A stretch of 64,000 nt of DNA from Fallopia convolvulus. Taxonomy: Eukaryota > Streptophyta > Magnoliopsida > Caryophyllales > Polygonaceae. The DNA is taken from assembly GCA_964016875.1 (NCBI GenBank), contig OZ024721.1:37862823-37926822 (forward strand), read 5' to 3'. A model generated the notes under the pieces. That model ran no database searches. It was given only the letters and a program-made list of their open reading frames with translations, and was not told where the DNA came from. Numbering within the stretch: position 1 is the stretch's first letter; each line of letters opens with the position of its first letter. Shown one piece after another: positions 34,346 to 45,117 of the stretch. The position numbers and the translations under genes were made by a program.

Positions 34346-34709
34346 TGCACATGAGGTCGGAGCAAAGCTCGTGACCTCGCCATGTTAATCGTTGCGCGAG
34401 GTCCAAACAAGCCTCGAAATCTCAGGATAGTCTCCATGGGGAAGTAAACACCCGCCGTGGCCTGAGTATCACAATAGCTGTAATACTCAACCCATGGGGT
34501 TGGATGGATGTGGATAAACGAATACAAGCAGATCAAAGCAAGAAAACACAAACAAGCAAACAATCATGAAATAAGAAAGGCAATATAAAACGAAAGCCCC
34601 AAGGGCCGATATGAGCATAAAACAAAGGCCACAAGGGCCAAGATGTTCAAATTACAAGCCCCGCAGGGCCACCAGCAAAACAATTTTTTTTTATTATTCA
34701 CCAGCAACT
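34346..34709 (+). other. Element C between array and antisense gene
   Basis: No frame. Contains CCCATGGGGTTGGATGG near 34490, similar to the tract before the 3' LTR (46265-46276). Presumably holds the 3' end of the antisense transcript. Confidence 0.45.
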
Positions 34710-37184
34710 TTAACTCTTCGAGGCCTCTGCGACGGAGTCGACGGGAGCTTTGGGAGCCTCCGGGACAGGGGATGAAGTGGCAGATGGCTGGGAGCTAGGT
34801 GCGTCCGCCGCGGGCAGAGGGCCCGTAACAACAACCTCTGGGTCTTCCTCGACGAGGTTCACCACGGAAGGAACCTCGCTTACCACGGTCTCGTCCGCAT
34901 TGAGAAAGAACTCACATTCCCCCTCGGGCTCCTTCCCCCATAGTCTCCTCGTAGTTGGGGTTGAAGAAGACAATACGAGGATCGATGTGCCTATACTTGG
35001 CCACCACCTGCTTAACGCCCATGCGAACGGCCTGGTGGAACATCTTCCTTACGCTTTCCACCATCGTCGCCTTGTACTCCTCCGAGTCCACGTACTTGGG
35101 ACCTGCAACCTCCACCTCCTCGTTGAGCTCAACGACGCGATGTCGAAGGTTGGTGATCTCATCCTCGGCCTTCGAGAGCTCCGCTTCTTTCTCCTTGAAG
35201 AATTGATGCTCAGCGGAGAGCTTAGCCCGAAGCTCCTCATTCTCGCTCTGCAAGGTCTCAACCACCTCCTTCGCCATCTCCTTCGCCTTGATTTCCCCCT
35301 CCCTTGCCTTTGCCTCCCCCTCCTTCGCCTTCGCAGTCGCCTTGACCTCGTCCCTCACTGCGACCTTCGCGGCTCTAACCCGCAGCAAGCTCCCTCACTT
35401 GCTTCTCGCATTCCTCCACGGGGGCTTTAAGAACCGCCTCCATCCTTTCCATCATCGTATGGGCAAGGTTGATGCGACTGCGGTTGTAATTATCGAAGAA
35501 GGTATGCTGCGAGTTCGCAAAAATGATTGAAGAGAGTGAGAAGTATGAATATAGGCACGGAACCCAAAACAGAAACAAATTTCGTAAAAGTAAAACTTAC
35601 CATAGCCGAATACCTAGCAGCCTCGTCGTCAAGGGCCGCGTCTGTGAGGTTATTGGCCCACGCGACCTCCTCCTTGCACTCCTCCCGGTCCCACTTCATC
35701 GGAGCGCCCCTAACCGGGCCAGGGCAATGAAACTTGGCGGGCGAAGGACCAGCGACGTCCATAACCCGCCCCTCAAAATTAAAGTAGGGGATGACATCCC
35801 CCACCGACGAACCTTGCTGTCCGTCCGCCCGGTGTTTCTTCTTCTCCCCCCGAGGGGACTCCACGCCCTTCCTCTTATGCCCGACTCCATCGTCGGACCC
35901 CCGCGAAGTCTGGGACGACGTCTTTGCGACGTCCCTCTTGGGCGGGGGCACCTCGGAGGTTTTCTCCCCGGACGTCCTCGAAACGTCCCCCTTCGGCAGG
36001 GCCCCCTCAAAGGTCTTCCCCCCGGACGTTTTAGGTGGCGGGGGTATCGACGTCGGTTGAGGGGTGGGCGGCCTCGCTTGCGAGGTCGGCTCCTTTATGA
36101 CAACCCCCTGTTGGCTTTGGGGTCTCGGAGCGTTGGAGGAAGAAGTCACATGCCTTTTGCCCTGCGACTTCGTGGTGAGAGCGCCAAATAGATCCACTGT
36201 CAAAAAGAAAGAAACAAAAAGGAATCAACAAGGTTTATACCCTCGTGGCTTAGAGACAACGATAAAACACAATAGGCCGGCGAGGTTTATAACCTCGCTA
36301 CCCAACAACAAAAAGAAAAACAATCAGGAAAGAGGTTGAATACCCTCTTTGCCCTCGCTAGGGGGGAGGCTGAGACTCAGGCCGGCCCGCTCAAGCCGGT
36401 CCTGAAAGAGGTACACCTGATACGGTGCCTGACTCACTGTAGCGTATCGGGCCTTGAGTGTTTTAAGCTCGTCAATCGTATGTGGGCACACGCACCGAAC
36501 AAAGGTGCCCGGCGCCACGGGAAAATTGAGATATCTCCCGGTGGGGTCTCGGACCAAAAACCAATTCGGCTTCCACGACCCGACATTCGAAGGGGCCGTG
36601 GTGATTTTGATGTTTGGCGTGCTAAGATTGATGAGGCAGGACTGAGGTTCCCTCCTCTCTAGGAATAAAGCCGACAAGTTATCAAGATTCGGCCCGTCCT
36701 CAAGTTCACGACTGCGAATCGTGTAGGCACACAACAACCGCCAAGCATTCGGGAACAACTGCGCGGGACAGATCTGCATGGCCCACAGATAGTCGACAAT
36801 ATGCTGGGCCAGAGGTAGCCTGAAACCCGCTTGAAGACTGAAGAGGTGCACGACCGCGCACCTTTCGTAGGACGCCAAGGAGCAGCCCCCCTCTTCGGGA
36901 ACTGCCAACTCAACTCCCTCGGGCCAAGCGAAGTCCTTGGCAATCTTTACAAGGTCTTCACTCTTGAGCTCGGTGGCCACTCCCCCAGACAGATAGGCCT
37001 TGGGAGAACCCGGGGTCTTGGGAATCCGTTCTTCAAGGACAGGCGGGATGCAAGACACGGCATCGGTAATGTACACCGCAGGAAAGCTCGGGGGCACATA
37101 GGGGGTGGGAGCCGAGGCCGTGTCCACGCCTGACCTCACCACCAAATCAGTAACAACCTCACCTGGGGTGGAAGACGAAGCCAT
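34710..37184 (-). CDS. Antisense spliced gene of element C ('putative gypsy type transposon' domain, PF04195-like)
   Basis: Opposite in strand to gag-pol. Exons 37184-36344, 36196-35601 and 35506-34710; both introns (147 and 94 bp) are GT-AG and keep the frame exactly. Exon 1 has MASSSTPGEVVTDLVVRSG and a compact domain with YERCAVVHLFSLQAGFRLPL, IVDYLWAMQICPAQLFPNAW and YLNFPVAPGTFVRCVCPHT, the pattern I recall for PF04195. Exon 2 is Ser/Pro/Lys-rich with a nuclear-signal-like KRKGVESPRGEKKKHR. Exon 3 is a long coiled coil (ETLQSENEELRAKLSAEHQF) ending VDSVAEASKS. Two frameshifts in exon 3 (near 35388 and 34950) mean this copy is probably dead. Related antisense frames are known in Tat elements such as maize Grande; the role is unknown. 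It is not plainly a transposase. Confidence 0.75.
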
Positions 37185-37305
37185 TTCAACACCCGACGAC
37201 GTTCGAATCGGGAGAAGCGCGAATTGATGGAAACCTTGGAGTCGCTTGAAGAAAGGTCGCTGAAAACCAGCGAAGGGGACCTCGGGTTCTGAGAATCACT
37301 AGGTT

Positions 37306-40300
37306 CTACGCTTCCCACGGACTCCGAAACCTCCTCGTAAAAACCAAAAGGCATGCGTCTATAGGCAAAAGTCCCATATCGGAGAAGATGGACATCATGC
37401 ATCTTTGAAATGTTGCCGGCGCATTACATAAACCAAAAGGCATGCGTCTATAGGCAAAAGTCCCATAAGGACATGTGAATGTCGTCTTCTCTTGATCATC
37501 GGGATGAATAGGGATTTGCCAAAACCCGCTATACCCGTCCAGGTAGCAAAAATATTCATGTTGTGCTAATCTTTCTAGGACTTGGTCTATGAAAGGAAGA
37601 GGAAAATGGTCCTTGCGAGTGCCACTATTAAGCTTACGGTAATCAATACACATACGCCATTTTGTTGTGGTTCTCATAGGTATCATTTCTCCCTTTTCAT
37701 TTTGCACAACGGTGAGACCTCCTTTCTTAGGAACTACGTGCACGGGACTCACATACTTGCTATCGGAAATTGGGAAGATAATTCCCGCATCCAACATCCT
37801 AAGTATTTCACTCTTTACCACTTCTTTCATGTTAGGATTTAATCTTCTTTGGGGTTCAATAGTGGGTTTATGGTTATCCTCCATATAAATCCTATGCATG
37901 CAAATTGAGGGAGAGATTCCCTTTAGTTCCTCTAGTAAATACCCTAAAGCTCCTCTATGTTTTCTTAGAACCTCTAACAACTTAGACTCCTCCTCATCAT
38001 TCAAGTTAGCATTTATGATTACGGGTAAAGAAGAGTTGGGACCAAGAAATGCGTACCTCAAATCTTTTGGAAGCTCCTTGAGTTCTTGAGATGGTTCCGG
38101 TGGTGCTTGAACTTCTTCTTTCTCGGCCTTGAACACCTCCAAATAAGACATCCTTTCCTCCAATTGTTCATGCTCAATCATATTGAGGGCTAGACCTTGG
38201 CGCTCTATCTCAATTTCTCTAGGTGGTGGGGTGGCTTTCAACCTAAGCTCCCTTGGCCTTGACTTCTTAGAAACGGCTTCCCATTGCAATCCAAGAGGAA
38301 CTTGGATCATCTTAGCTTCCTTATGTACGGTCCCTTTTGAAGTTGGCCTAAAGAAAAACTCAATCTCTCTTCCTCCAATGTCAAGAGACAAGTGGCCCTT
38401 TTTTACATCAATGATTGCCCCAACCGTAGCAAGGAAAGGTCTCCCTAGTATAATCGGTTCTCCCGGCACTTCTATCATGTCCACCACAACAAAGTCAATT
38501 GGGACATAGTGGCCTTCAATGCAAACGGGATAATCCTCGACGATACCAATTGGCTCGATGGACGACCCATCCGCTATCGTTAACCTCATGTTGACCGGAG
38601 CTATGAGACCCATGGATGTGGATTTCCATATGGTGTAAGGAATGATGCTCGTGCTTGCTCCAAGATCACACAAGGCTTGGAAGTTTTGGGACCCCACACC
38701 AATGGTTATAGCAAAGCGACCGGGATCTCCTAGCTTTTGCGGTAACTCCAAGGTCTTGACTTCATCTTGCATTTCCACTATGGACCTCTTCTTGCTCAAA
38801 ATCTCCTTTAAAAACTTGGCATAAGATGGCATCTCACTCAATGCATCGGTGAACGGGATAGAGATGTTCAAGCCTTGCAAGAGTTTGAGAAACCTCTTGA
38901 ACTTGTTCTCAACAACATCTCTCGGCTTCTTTGAGGGATATGGAAGAATCGTCGCATCTTGAATCTTGCTTGGATCAACTTCTTTGGACTTCCCTACTTC
39001 ATTTGCAACACTTCCTGGTTGGACCGACTTGGGCACCATGTCGGGCCCGATGTTGTGAATCTCGGTCCGAGGCAGAGGAGTTGGATCGAGGTCTGTGTAC
39101 GTCGGTCCCGAGTTGCTCTCGACCTCGGTCCGTGGTGAAGGAGTCGGTCTTCTTGCTGGGTCGACTTCGGGGAATGTCGGACCCGACTTGCTGGGTAAGT
39201 TGGTCCGACTCTCTCCATTCTTCTTAGGCACGTGTGGCTCGGGTAGGTTTCGGCCACTTCTCAATCCAATTGCCCGGACTTCATTTTGATTGTTTTGAGC
39301 TCGAGGATTCTCCTCGGGTCGGCCCGGAAGTCTTCCATTCTCTCTCGGGGCTTGAGTTGCAATTTGGGCAAATTGATTGTCGACTTGCCTCCTCCATGCA
39401 CCAAACTCATTGAATTGGGTCCTCATCTCCTTGAACCCATCTCTCATCTCTTGAGCAAATGTTTGTAACTCATTGAATCCCGGTGGTCTATATGGTGGTG
39501 GTGGCGCCCTTGGCTCGTTTTGGTTGAAGTTGTTGTTGTAACTTTGAGCTTGACCGTTGTTCCACCGGCCATTACCACCATTGTTGAAATTGCCTCTTCC
39601 ACCGAAATTTCCTCGAACATAGTTTGCCTCCTCAATTCGCTCGGCCAAGCGTACTTGGCTCTCATTTGGACAAACTTGTGTAGCATGTGCAAAGGATCCA
39701 CACTCCTCAGAAGCTCTAGCATTTTGCTTGTAGTAGTGGACTTGCCTCTTAAGCTTGCTCACTTCACCTTCAAGGAATTGGAGCTTCACATCCCTATCAA
39801 TGTCTTCTCCCTTTGGATCATATAACTTCCTTGCACCTTCACCTTGAACTTTCACCTCCTTGCTAGCTTGACTCACCCCATACGTGGCCTCATAATCGGA
39901 TAGCTTGTCAAGTAGCTCCCAAGCTTGATCCGGTGTCAAGTCTATGAACCCACAATCGGTGTGGAGATTGAGCTTGTCCTTCGTTACCGGATTGATGCCT
40001 TGGAAAAAGATGTCTTGAAGTACATATGGTTGTTGGCCATGAGTAGGACATTGGCGCAACATCTCCTTGAAACGGTCCCATGCTTCGAAGAGGGGCTCAT
40101 TCGGACCTTGTTGAAAGCTTGCAATCTTCCTTCTTAACTCGGTTGTCTTTGAGGGCGGGAAGAACTTCATCAAGAAAGCGTCATAGAGTGTCTTCCAAGT
40201 TGTGATTGACCTAGGAGCTTGGCTCTCGAGCCAATGTGTGGCCTTGCCCCCAAGTGACCATTTGAACGCCTTTAGAAGCACATACTCCAATGTCTCCTCG

Positions 40301-40653
40301 TCGGTGGAGATCGTCTCACACATATCCACAAATCGTTTAACATGCTCTATGGGACACTCATGTGGACGGCCCTCGAATTGATCACGCTTGATGAGGGAGA
40401 TGAATTGCGTCTTGATCTCAAAATTCTTGGCAACCTCGGGAAGCACAATAGCCGGTTCGGGTACCCTCAACTCCGGATGCATGTATTGGCGTGTATTCCG
40501 GGGTAGAGCGTTGAGTTGAGCCTCGGCTCTCATCCGTTGCTCCCGTTCTCTTCTTGCCACCGCCTCTTGATTGTCCTTCTCGAGTTGCAATCTAGCCATT
40601 TCGGCCCTAAGTTGAGCCAACTCCTCATCAACATGGAGAGCTTGATTCTCCAT
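37306..40653 (-). CDS. Athila E gag-protease-RT polyprotein, truncated in RT, 1115 aa
   Basis: Unbroken frame from ATG at 40653. Seen: N-terminal coiled coil (ELAQLRAEMARLQLEKDNQE), gag core (LKAFKWSLGGKATHWLESQ, FFPPSKTTELRRKI), a degenerate zinc-knuckle region (ECGSFAHATQVCPNE), an Asn/Gly-rich stretch, GLRSGRNLPE, protease with CDLGASTSIIPY (about residue 660) and MRLTIADGSSIEP, then RT to GTFAYRRMPFGLCNAPATFQ (about 1080). These are typical of Athila. The YVDD-equivalent box is missing: after MMSIFSDM the frame runs into a short repeat and then into element C sequence, adding about 20 foreign residues. RNase H and integrase are not attached. The long intact frame shows that the insertion is young. 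Confidence 0.88.
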   Translation of the reverse strand: MENQALHVDEELAQLRAEMARLQLEKDNQEAVARREREQRMRAEAQLNALPRNTRQYMHPELRVPEPAIVLPEVAKNFEIKTQFISLIKRDQFEGRPHECPIEHVKRFVDMCETISTDEETLEYVLLKAFKWSLGGKATHWLESQAPRSITTWKTLYDAFLMKFFPPSKTTELRRKIASFQQGPNEPLFEAWDRFKEMLRQCPTHGQQPYVLQDIFFQGINPVTKDKLNLHTDCGFIDLTPDQAWELLDKLSDYEATYGVSQASKEVKVQGEGARKLYDPKGEDIDRDVKLQFLEGEVSKLKRQVHYYKQNARASEECGSFAHATQVCPNESQVRLAERIEEANYVRGNFGGRGNFNNGGNGRWNNGQAQSYNNNFNQNEPRAPPPPYRPPGFNELQTFAQEMRDGFKEMRTQFNEFGAWRRQVDNQFAQIATQAPRENGRLPGRPEENPRAQNNQNEVRAIGLRSGRNLPEPHVPKKNGESRTNLPSKSGPTFPEVDPARRPTPSPRTEVESNSGPTYTDLDPTPLPRTEIHNIGPDMVPKSVQPGSVANEVGKSKEVDPSKIQDATILPYPSKKPRDVVENKFKRFLKLLQGLNISIPFTDALSEMPSYAKFLKEILSKKRSIVEMQDEVKTLELPQKLGDPGRFAITIGVGSQNFQALCDLGASTSIIPYTIWKSTSMGLIAPVNMRLTIADGSSIEPIGIVEDYPVCIEGHYVPIDFVVVDMIEVPGEPIILGRPFLATVGAIIDVKKGHLSLDIGGREIEFFFRPTSKGTVHKEAKMIQVPLGLQWEAVSKKSRPRELRLKATPPPREIEIERQGLALNMIEHEQLEERMSYLEVFKAEKEEVQAPPEPSQELKELPKDLRYAFLGPNSSLPVIINANLNDEEESKLLEVLRKHRGALGYLLEELKGISPSICMHRIYMEDNHKPTIEPQRRLNPNMKEVVKSEILRMLDAGIIFPISDSKYVSPVHVVPKKGGLTVVQNEKGEMIPMRTTTKWRMCIDYRKLNSGTRKDHFPLPFIDQVLERLAQHEYFCYLDGYSGFWQIPIHPDDQEKTTFTCPYGTFAYRRMPFGLCNAPATFQRCMMSIFSDMGLLPIDACLLVFTRRFRSPWEA
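37343..37467 (-). repeat. 38-bp direct repeat at the broken RT end of Athila E
   Basis: AAACCAAAAGGCATGCGTCT and the 18 bases after it occur at about 37344 and again at about 37430. The inner copy is normal RT sequence (YGTFAYRRMPFG); the outer one is joined to element C. Confidence 0.85.
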
Positions 40654-40871
40654 CCTTTTCCTTCATCGGGCTTCCTTGAGAATACTTTCCGGATCACTCA
40701 CAAACTCAAGCTCAAGTGTTCCTCGGGAGGAACGAGCTAGCATACACCTATGAAACAAAGACACAAACCAAAACAAATCAAAAACAAACAAAGGGTTTGG
40801 GCTATTCCCTCACCCAAATCACTACCAAAACACAAGAAACTCACCAAATTGGCACTCAATGCACTTAGACT

Positions 40872-40889
40872 TCCCCGGCAACGGCGCCA
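40872..40889 (-). promoter_or_regulatory. Primer binding site of Athila E (distal copy)
   Basis: Minus-strand TGGCGCCGTTGCCGGGGA, the Asp-tRNA type typical of Athila. It is a second copy of the site next to the LTR, 31 bases further in. Confidence 0.85.
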
Positions 40890-40902
40890 TTCTTTTGATC
40901 GC

Positions 40903-40920
40903 TCTCCGGCAACGGCGCCA
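40903..40920 (-). promoter_or_regulatory. Primer binding site of Athila E (LTR-proximal copy, one mismatch)
   Basis: Minus-strand TGGCGCCGTTGCCGGAGA, one base different from the distal copy. It lies seven bases from the LTR end at 40928. Confidence 0.82.
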
Positions 40921-40927
40921 TTCTTTT

Positions 40928-42352
40928 TGATGCGCCCTCGCGGTGTGCGAGGGTCAAGAGATACAATTTATAACCCGACCCCGTTGTAGTACGTGGTGGG
41001 TGTCGAACACTCGGGAAGTCTACTCGATCGATGTGCCTAGACACTAGGAAGCTAGAAAGGAGAGCATAAAACGAAGGAAAACAAAGAAAACAGTCGGGAC
41101 CGACACTGAGGTCACGTCGGGCCCGAGGTTGGCGACAAGAGGAAGTCGGGACCGACGTAGGGTAAGTCGGGCCCGAGGTAGCTGGGTTTGTCGAACTTAA
41201 AAGATTAAAAGTAGATCTTGGGCTTTTGGGTTCCTTCCCTAGTGGATTAAGGCTTATCCACCCCAATTCGAGCAATGAGTGATGATCGGACTAGGATCGA
41301 GTGCTTTCGCCCTCGTTCCAACCACTTCTACACATCGATCATTGGGGAAATCCCCTTCGAAGCAAGGTCTTGAGATTGACACATGTTCACTTTCGCTACT
41401 TTACCAATCTCAAGCCTTGATTCCCGACTTTCGCAACGAATTGTTGCTCTATGTAGAGTGGGTTCCTTAGATCAATCACTCAAGGCTATGGAATTGGGGT
41501 TTCTAGCCCAAACCTAGCTAGGGTTTTCCCCCATAACCCAAGATCAAGGAGATCTACTCCATGTGGCAAACAAAGAAAGCAAACAAATCAAAAGGGAAAG
41601 CAATCAACATCATCAATCTCAAAACAAAGCAAAGTTTCATTCAAATCAAAAGCAATCCACAAATTCCAATCAAGGGTTTTTAAATCCACAAGATCAAAAC
41701 AAAGCAAAGCTAATCTATCAACCAAACCTATCAATCTTCCTCTCCCTTGGCCGATTCTCTCTCTTCTCCTTCTCCTCTCCTTCCTCCTTGCTCTCCAAGT
41801 ATCCTCTTGGCTCCCTTGGAACCCCCCCTTTGTGAGAGAGAGCCCCCTTTTTTTGTGTGTGTGGGAACCCTTTTTTAGAAGACAAGAGGGCCTTTTATGG
41901 ATTAAATGAGGGGCAAAAGTGGAAGTCCACAAATTCGTGCCTTGGAGCCCAAGTAGTCCGGTGACCGACTTGGACCGACACGGAGGACCTCGGGCCCGAG
42001 TTACTGTGCATGTCGGACCGAGGTTGAGCAAGTCGGGCCCGAGGTTGGTTGCAACTCGGTCCTGACCTCGTTCCACCTTCTTCTTTGTTGGCTTCTCTTG
42101 TTCTTCTTCATGGCTTGCTTCTCTCCTTCCCGCTTTAGCTCGGGCCTTGCTCCATGTCTCGACTCTCCTTCAAAACGACCCTCGATCCATGCCAAATTAC
42201 CTACAAAACACATAAAATGCGCATAGTCTCCGAATCTCATAGAAATACGGGAACTAAGCTAAAAAGGAACAAAACGCACAAGAAAAGGGGAAAAAGAAAC
42301 ATATTTACAAAGGAAATCACATATGAAAACACCACCAAATAGAGAGACATCA
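40928..42352 (-). repeat. Central, complete LTR of Athila E
   Basis: 1425 bp, on minus TGATGTCTC...GCGCATCA. A purine tract (AAGTATGGGGTATTT) abuts one end and the primer site the other, so it sits between two element bodies. It contains five exact TCGGGCCCGA... type palindromes or near variants and no gene. Confidence 0.88.
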
Positions 42353-44092
42353 AAATACCCCATACTTAAACTTGCTTGTCCTCAAGCAATAACAATGTAA
42401 GCAAGACCGAAACATAATCTTCAAGTAAAGCCTCGTATGAAAACACAATTTAAGCACAAGTGATCGATATTCAAGCAAGATTACATCATCACACATGATT
42501 AAGTGTTCCAAGGAATAAAGTCAATGCAACTAAGCCTCACTTTAGGGATATGTGAAGGTGTATCACTCATCATGTGTTTGGGTTTAGCAATGAACACTCA
42601 AGCTCAAAAATCATGCAAGTAAGGACTTTACTATTGAAGCTAATATCACCAATTCCTCCACCTAGAGATGCCTAATGCAAAGTACACAAAGAATTTCGAA
42701 CTCGGCTCAATGGAGGTCCTCAAAGAGGTTCCATTCGGCCGGGTTGTAATGAGGCTTTTGGTATTTTTCAAGGTGGGAATTATTTGGTCTTGTGGTGCTT
42801 TCAATGGGGATTGAACAACCTAAACTCTCACCAACTTCACCAAAATTCCACAATTACTTTCACACTCACCCAAAAGACTTAACATTTTCCTTTCAACCCA
42901 AAATTTCACTTAACATTCCACTTCATCTTTGCTCTTATGCTTTTTGTTGGATTTTCAACACTTTCTACATTTGGACCGACTTTCTTATGACATCGGGCCC
43001 GATGTTGCTTGTAACTCGGTCGGACCCTTTTCTTCACTTAAGCTCTTTGCTTTATTCCACCTTACATTTCCAACATTTGCTTTCTTCCTTTTCTTTCCTT
43101 TTTTTTTTCATTTTTGTACAACAAAGATACACTACCCACATGATTCATAGCACCATTCTTTGCCCTTAAACCCAAGAGAATCTCAACTCTTCAAATACAA
43201 TCCCAACCTCTCTTCTAAAGTCCAATCCCATAAGGGTCAAGTCATATAAGGCTAGGAATAATATTTTTGAGGAGTTTCAAACAAAAGCTTAGGCTAGAAC
43301 GGGGCTACAAACAAAGGATTATCTTCATGGTAGGATATGGAACATTTATGTGACTAGAAGAATAAAGTTCAAAATCAATGTGACAATGCTAGGACAAATC
43401 TCATGACGGTCTTGGAAAATAGATAAACACCGCAATAGCAAGTTTTACTAAGCATGAATGAGCTAATCACACAAGAAAAATGAGGGATATGCAAATATGA
43501 ACAAGCATCCCTAAAATGGCCAAAAATCAATCTCACAAGGGTCACTCATACTTAGTTGCATAAGAACTCATCCTAGAACTCACATGTTCAATAAAACAAG
43601 CAAGATATCATGATCACATCAAAAGCAACATCATTTTAGAGGCTAAACTATCCAAAAATATGCAAAGGAATTTACATGCTCACATCATCATTAGCTTTTA
43701 TTGTGGCAATCTAAGATGGGAATTTCTAGTCCAAAACCTACAAAACACAAAATCTTTTTGTTGTTTTCAACACAATTTTTCAATTTTTATGGATTTTTTG
43801 CAAAAATTTCTCTAAAACCAAAAACTCATCCATTCAAGACCAAATTAATCATTCATGTTTTTTTCATCAAACCACAAACCAAGAAGCAAACATCCCAAAT
43901 ACAAACTAGAAACACAAACTAAATATCCTCAAAATAATAAACAAACATAAACAAGTGAAATCATGAACACACTTACCCCCACCCCATACTTAAAATTTTG
44001 ATGTCCCCATCAAACAAGGAAACCAAAACTTAAAAGCAAGAGAAGAGTATGAAAAGCTCACAATTTCTTATTCTTCAATGGCATGTATAGGA
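42353..44092 (-). other. Athila E 3' non-coding region
   Basis: About 1.7 kb between integrase and LTR. AT-rich, no domain found. The position matches the envelope-like region of full Athila elements, but no long frame is left. The polypurine tract is at its left end. Confidence 0.6.
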
Positions 44093-44706
44093 TCAATCGG
44101 CGAGGACGAGAGCCCATGAGGCTCTAACTTCTTCGTTTGGACCGTCCTTGTCATAGAACTTCTTCACTCGATGACCATTCACTTTGAAAATATGTCCTTG
44201 TTCATCAACCAAGTCCACCGCACCATGAGCATAGATACGGTGGACCACAAATGGTCCGCTCCACCTAGTCCTTAACTTTCAGGGGAAAAGTTTAAGCCTT
44301 GAATTGAAAAGGAGAACCTTGTCACCGGTTTGATAGGTCTTTGGAATTATCTTCCTATCATGCCACTTCTTGGTCTTCTCCTTGTATAGCTTGGAGTTCT
44401 CATAGGCTTTCAACCTTAATTCCCCCAACTCATGAAGTTCTAGAAACCTTTTCTCACCGGCCAAGTTGATATCCCAATTCATCTCCTTGAGTGCCCATTT
44501 CGCCTTGTGCTCAAGCTCTACCGGAAGATGACATGCCTTGCCATAAACTAGATTGAAGGGTGTAGTTCCCAAAGGTGTCTTGAAGGCGGTTCTATAAGCC
44601 CAAAGTGCATCATCGAGCTTAGAGGCCCAATCTTTCCTTGATCGAGATACGGTCTTCTCCAAGATAGCCTTGATTTGACGGTTTGACACCTCGACTTGCC
44701 CGCTTG
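44093..44706 (-). pseudogene. Athila E integrase, C-terminal part
   Basis: Frame with SGQVEVSNRQIKAILEKTV, WASKLDDALWAYRTAFKTPL, YGKACHLPVELEHKAKWAL and DKVLLFNSRLKLFP, a TGA at 44279, then RWSGPFVVHRIYAHGAVDL to a natural-looking stop at 44093. The catalytic D residues upstream are absent because the frame is joined directly to LTR sequence at about 44707. Confidence 0.85.
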
Positions 44707-44709
44707 TTT

Positions 44710-45117
44710 GAGCCCAAGTAGTCCGGTGACCGACTTGGACCGACACGGAGGACCTCGGGCCTGAGTTACTGTGCATGTCGGACCGAGGTTGAGCAAGTCG
44801 GGCCCGAGGTTGGTTGCAACTCGGTCCTGACCTCGTTCCACCTTCTTCTTTGTTGGCTTCTCTTGTTCTTCTTCATGGCTTGCTTCTCTCCTTCCCGCTT
44901 TAGCTCGGGCCTTGCTCCATGTCTCGACTCTCCTTCAAAACGACCCTCGATCCATGCCAAATTACCTACAAAACACATAAAATGCGCATAGTCTCTGAAT
45001 CTCATAGAAATACGGGAACTAAGCTAAAAAGGAACAAAACGCACAAGAAAAGGGGAAAAAGAAACATATTTACAAAGGAAATCACATATGAAAACACCAC
45101 CAAATAGAGAGACATCA
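44710..45117 (-). repeat. Partial outer LTR of Athila E
   Basis: 408 bp equal to 41945-42352 with two differences. Its right end (TGATGTCTC on minus) is the outer end of the insertion in element C. At its left it breaks into integrase within GAGCCCAAG/TTGAGCCC, a few bases of microhomology. Confidence 0.9.

Larger units (their letters stand above)
37344..45117 (-). mobile_element. Element E: rearranged Athila-type Gypsy element, inserted in C
   Basis: Minus-strand order from the right: partial LTR (45117-44710), integrase C-terminal part (44706-44093), 3' non-coding region with purine tract, a complete LTR (42352-40928), primer sites, gag-protease-RT (40653 to about 37345), then a break. The single central LTR serves as 3' LTR of one copy and 5' LTR of the next, so this is a head-to-tail pair that lost most of the first copy and the end of the second. 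The two LTR pieces differ at about 2 of 408 bases. Confidence 0.87.

Noticed and set aside
44919..45107. 62-codon frame, also at 42154-42342
   Set aside because: Part of the Athila LTR repeated twice; no domain.
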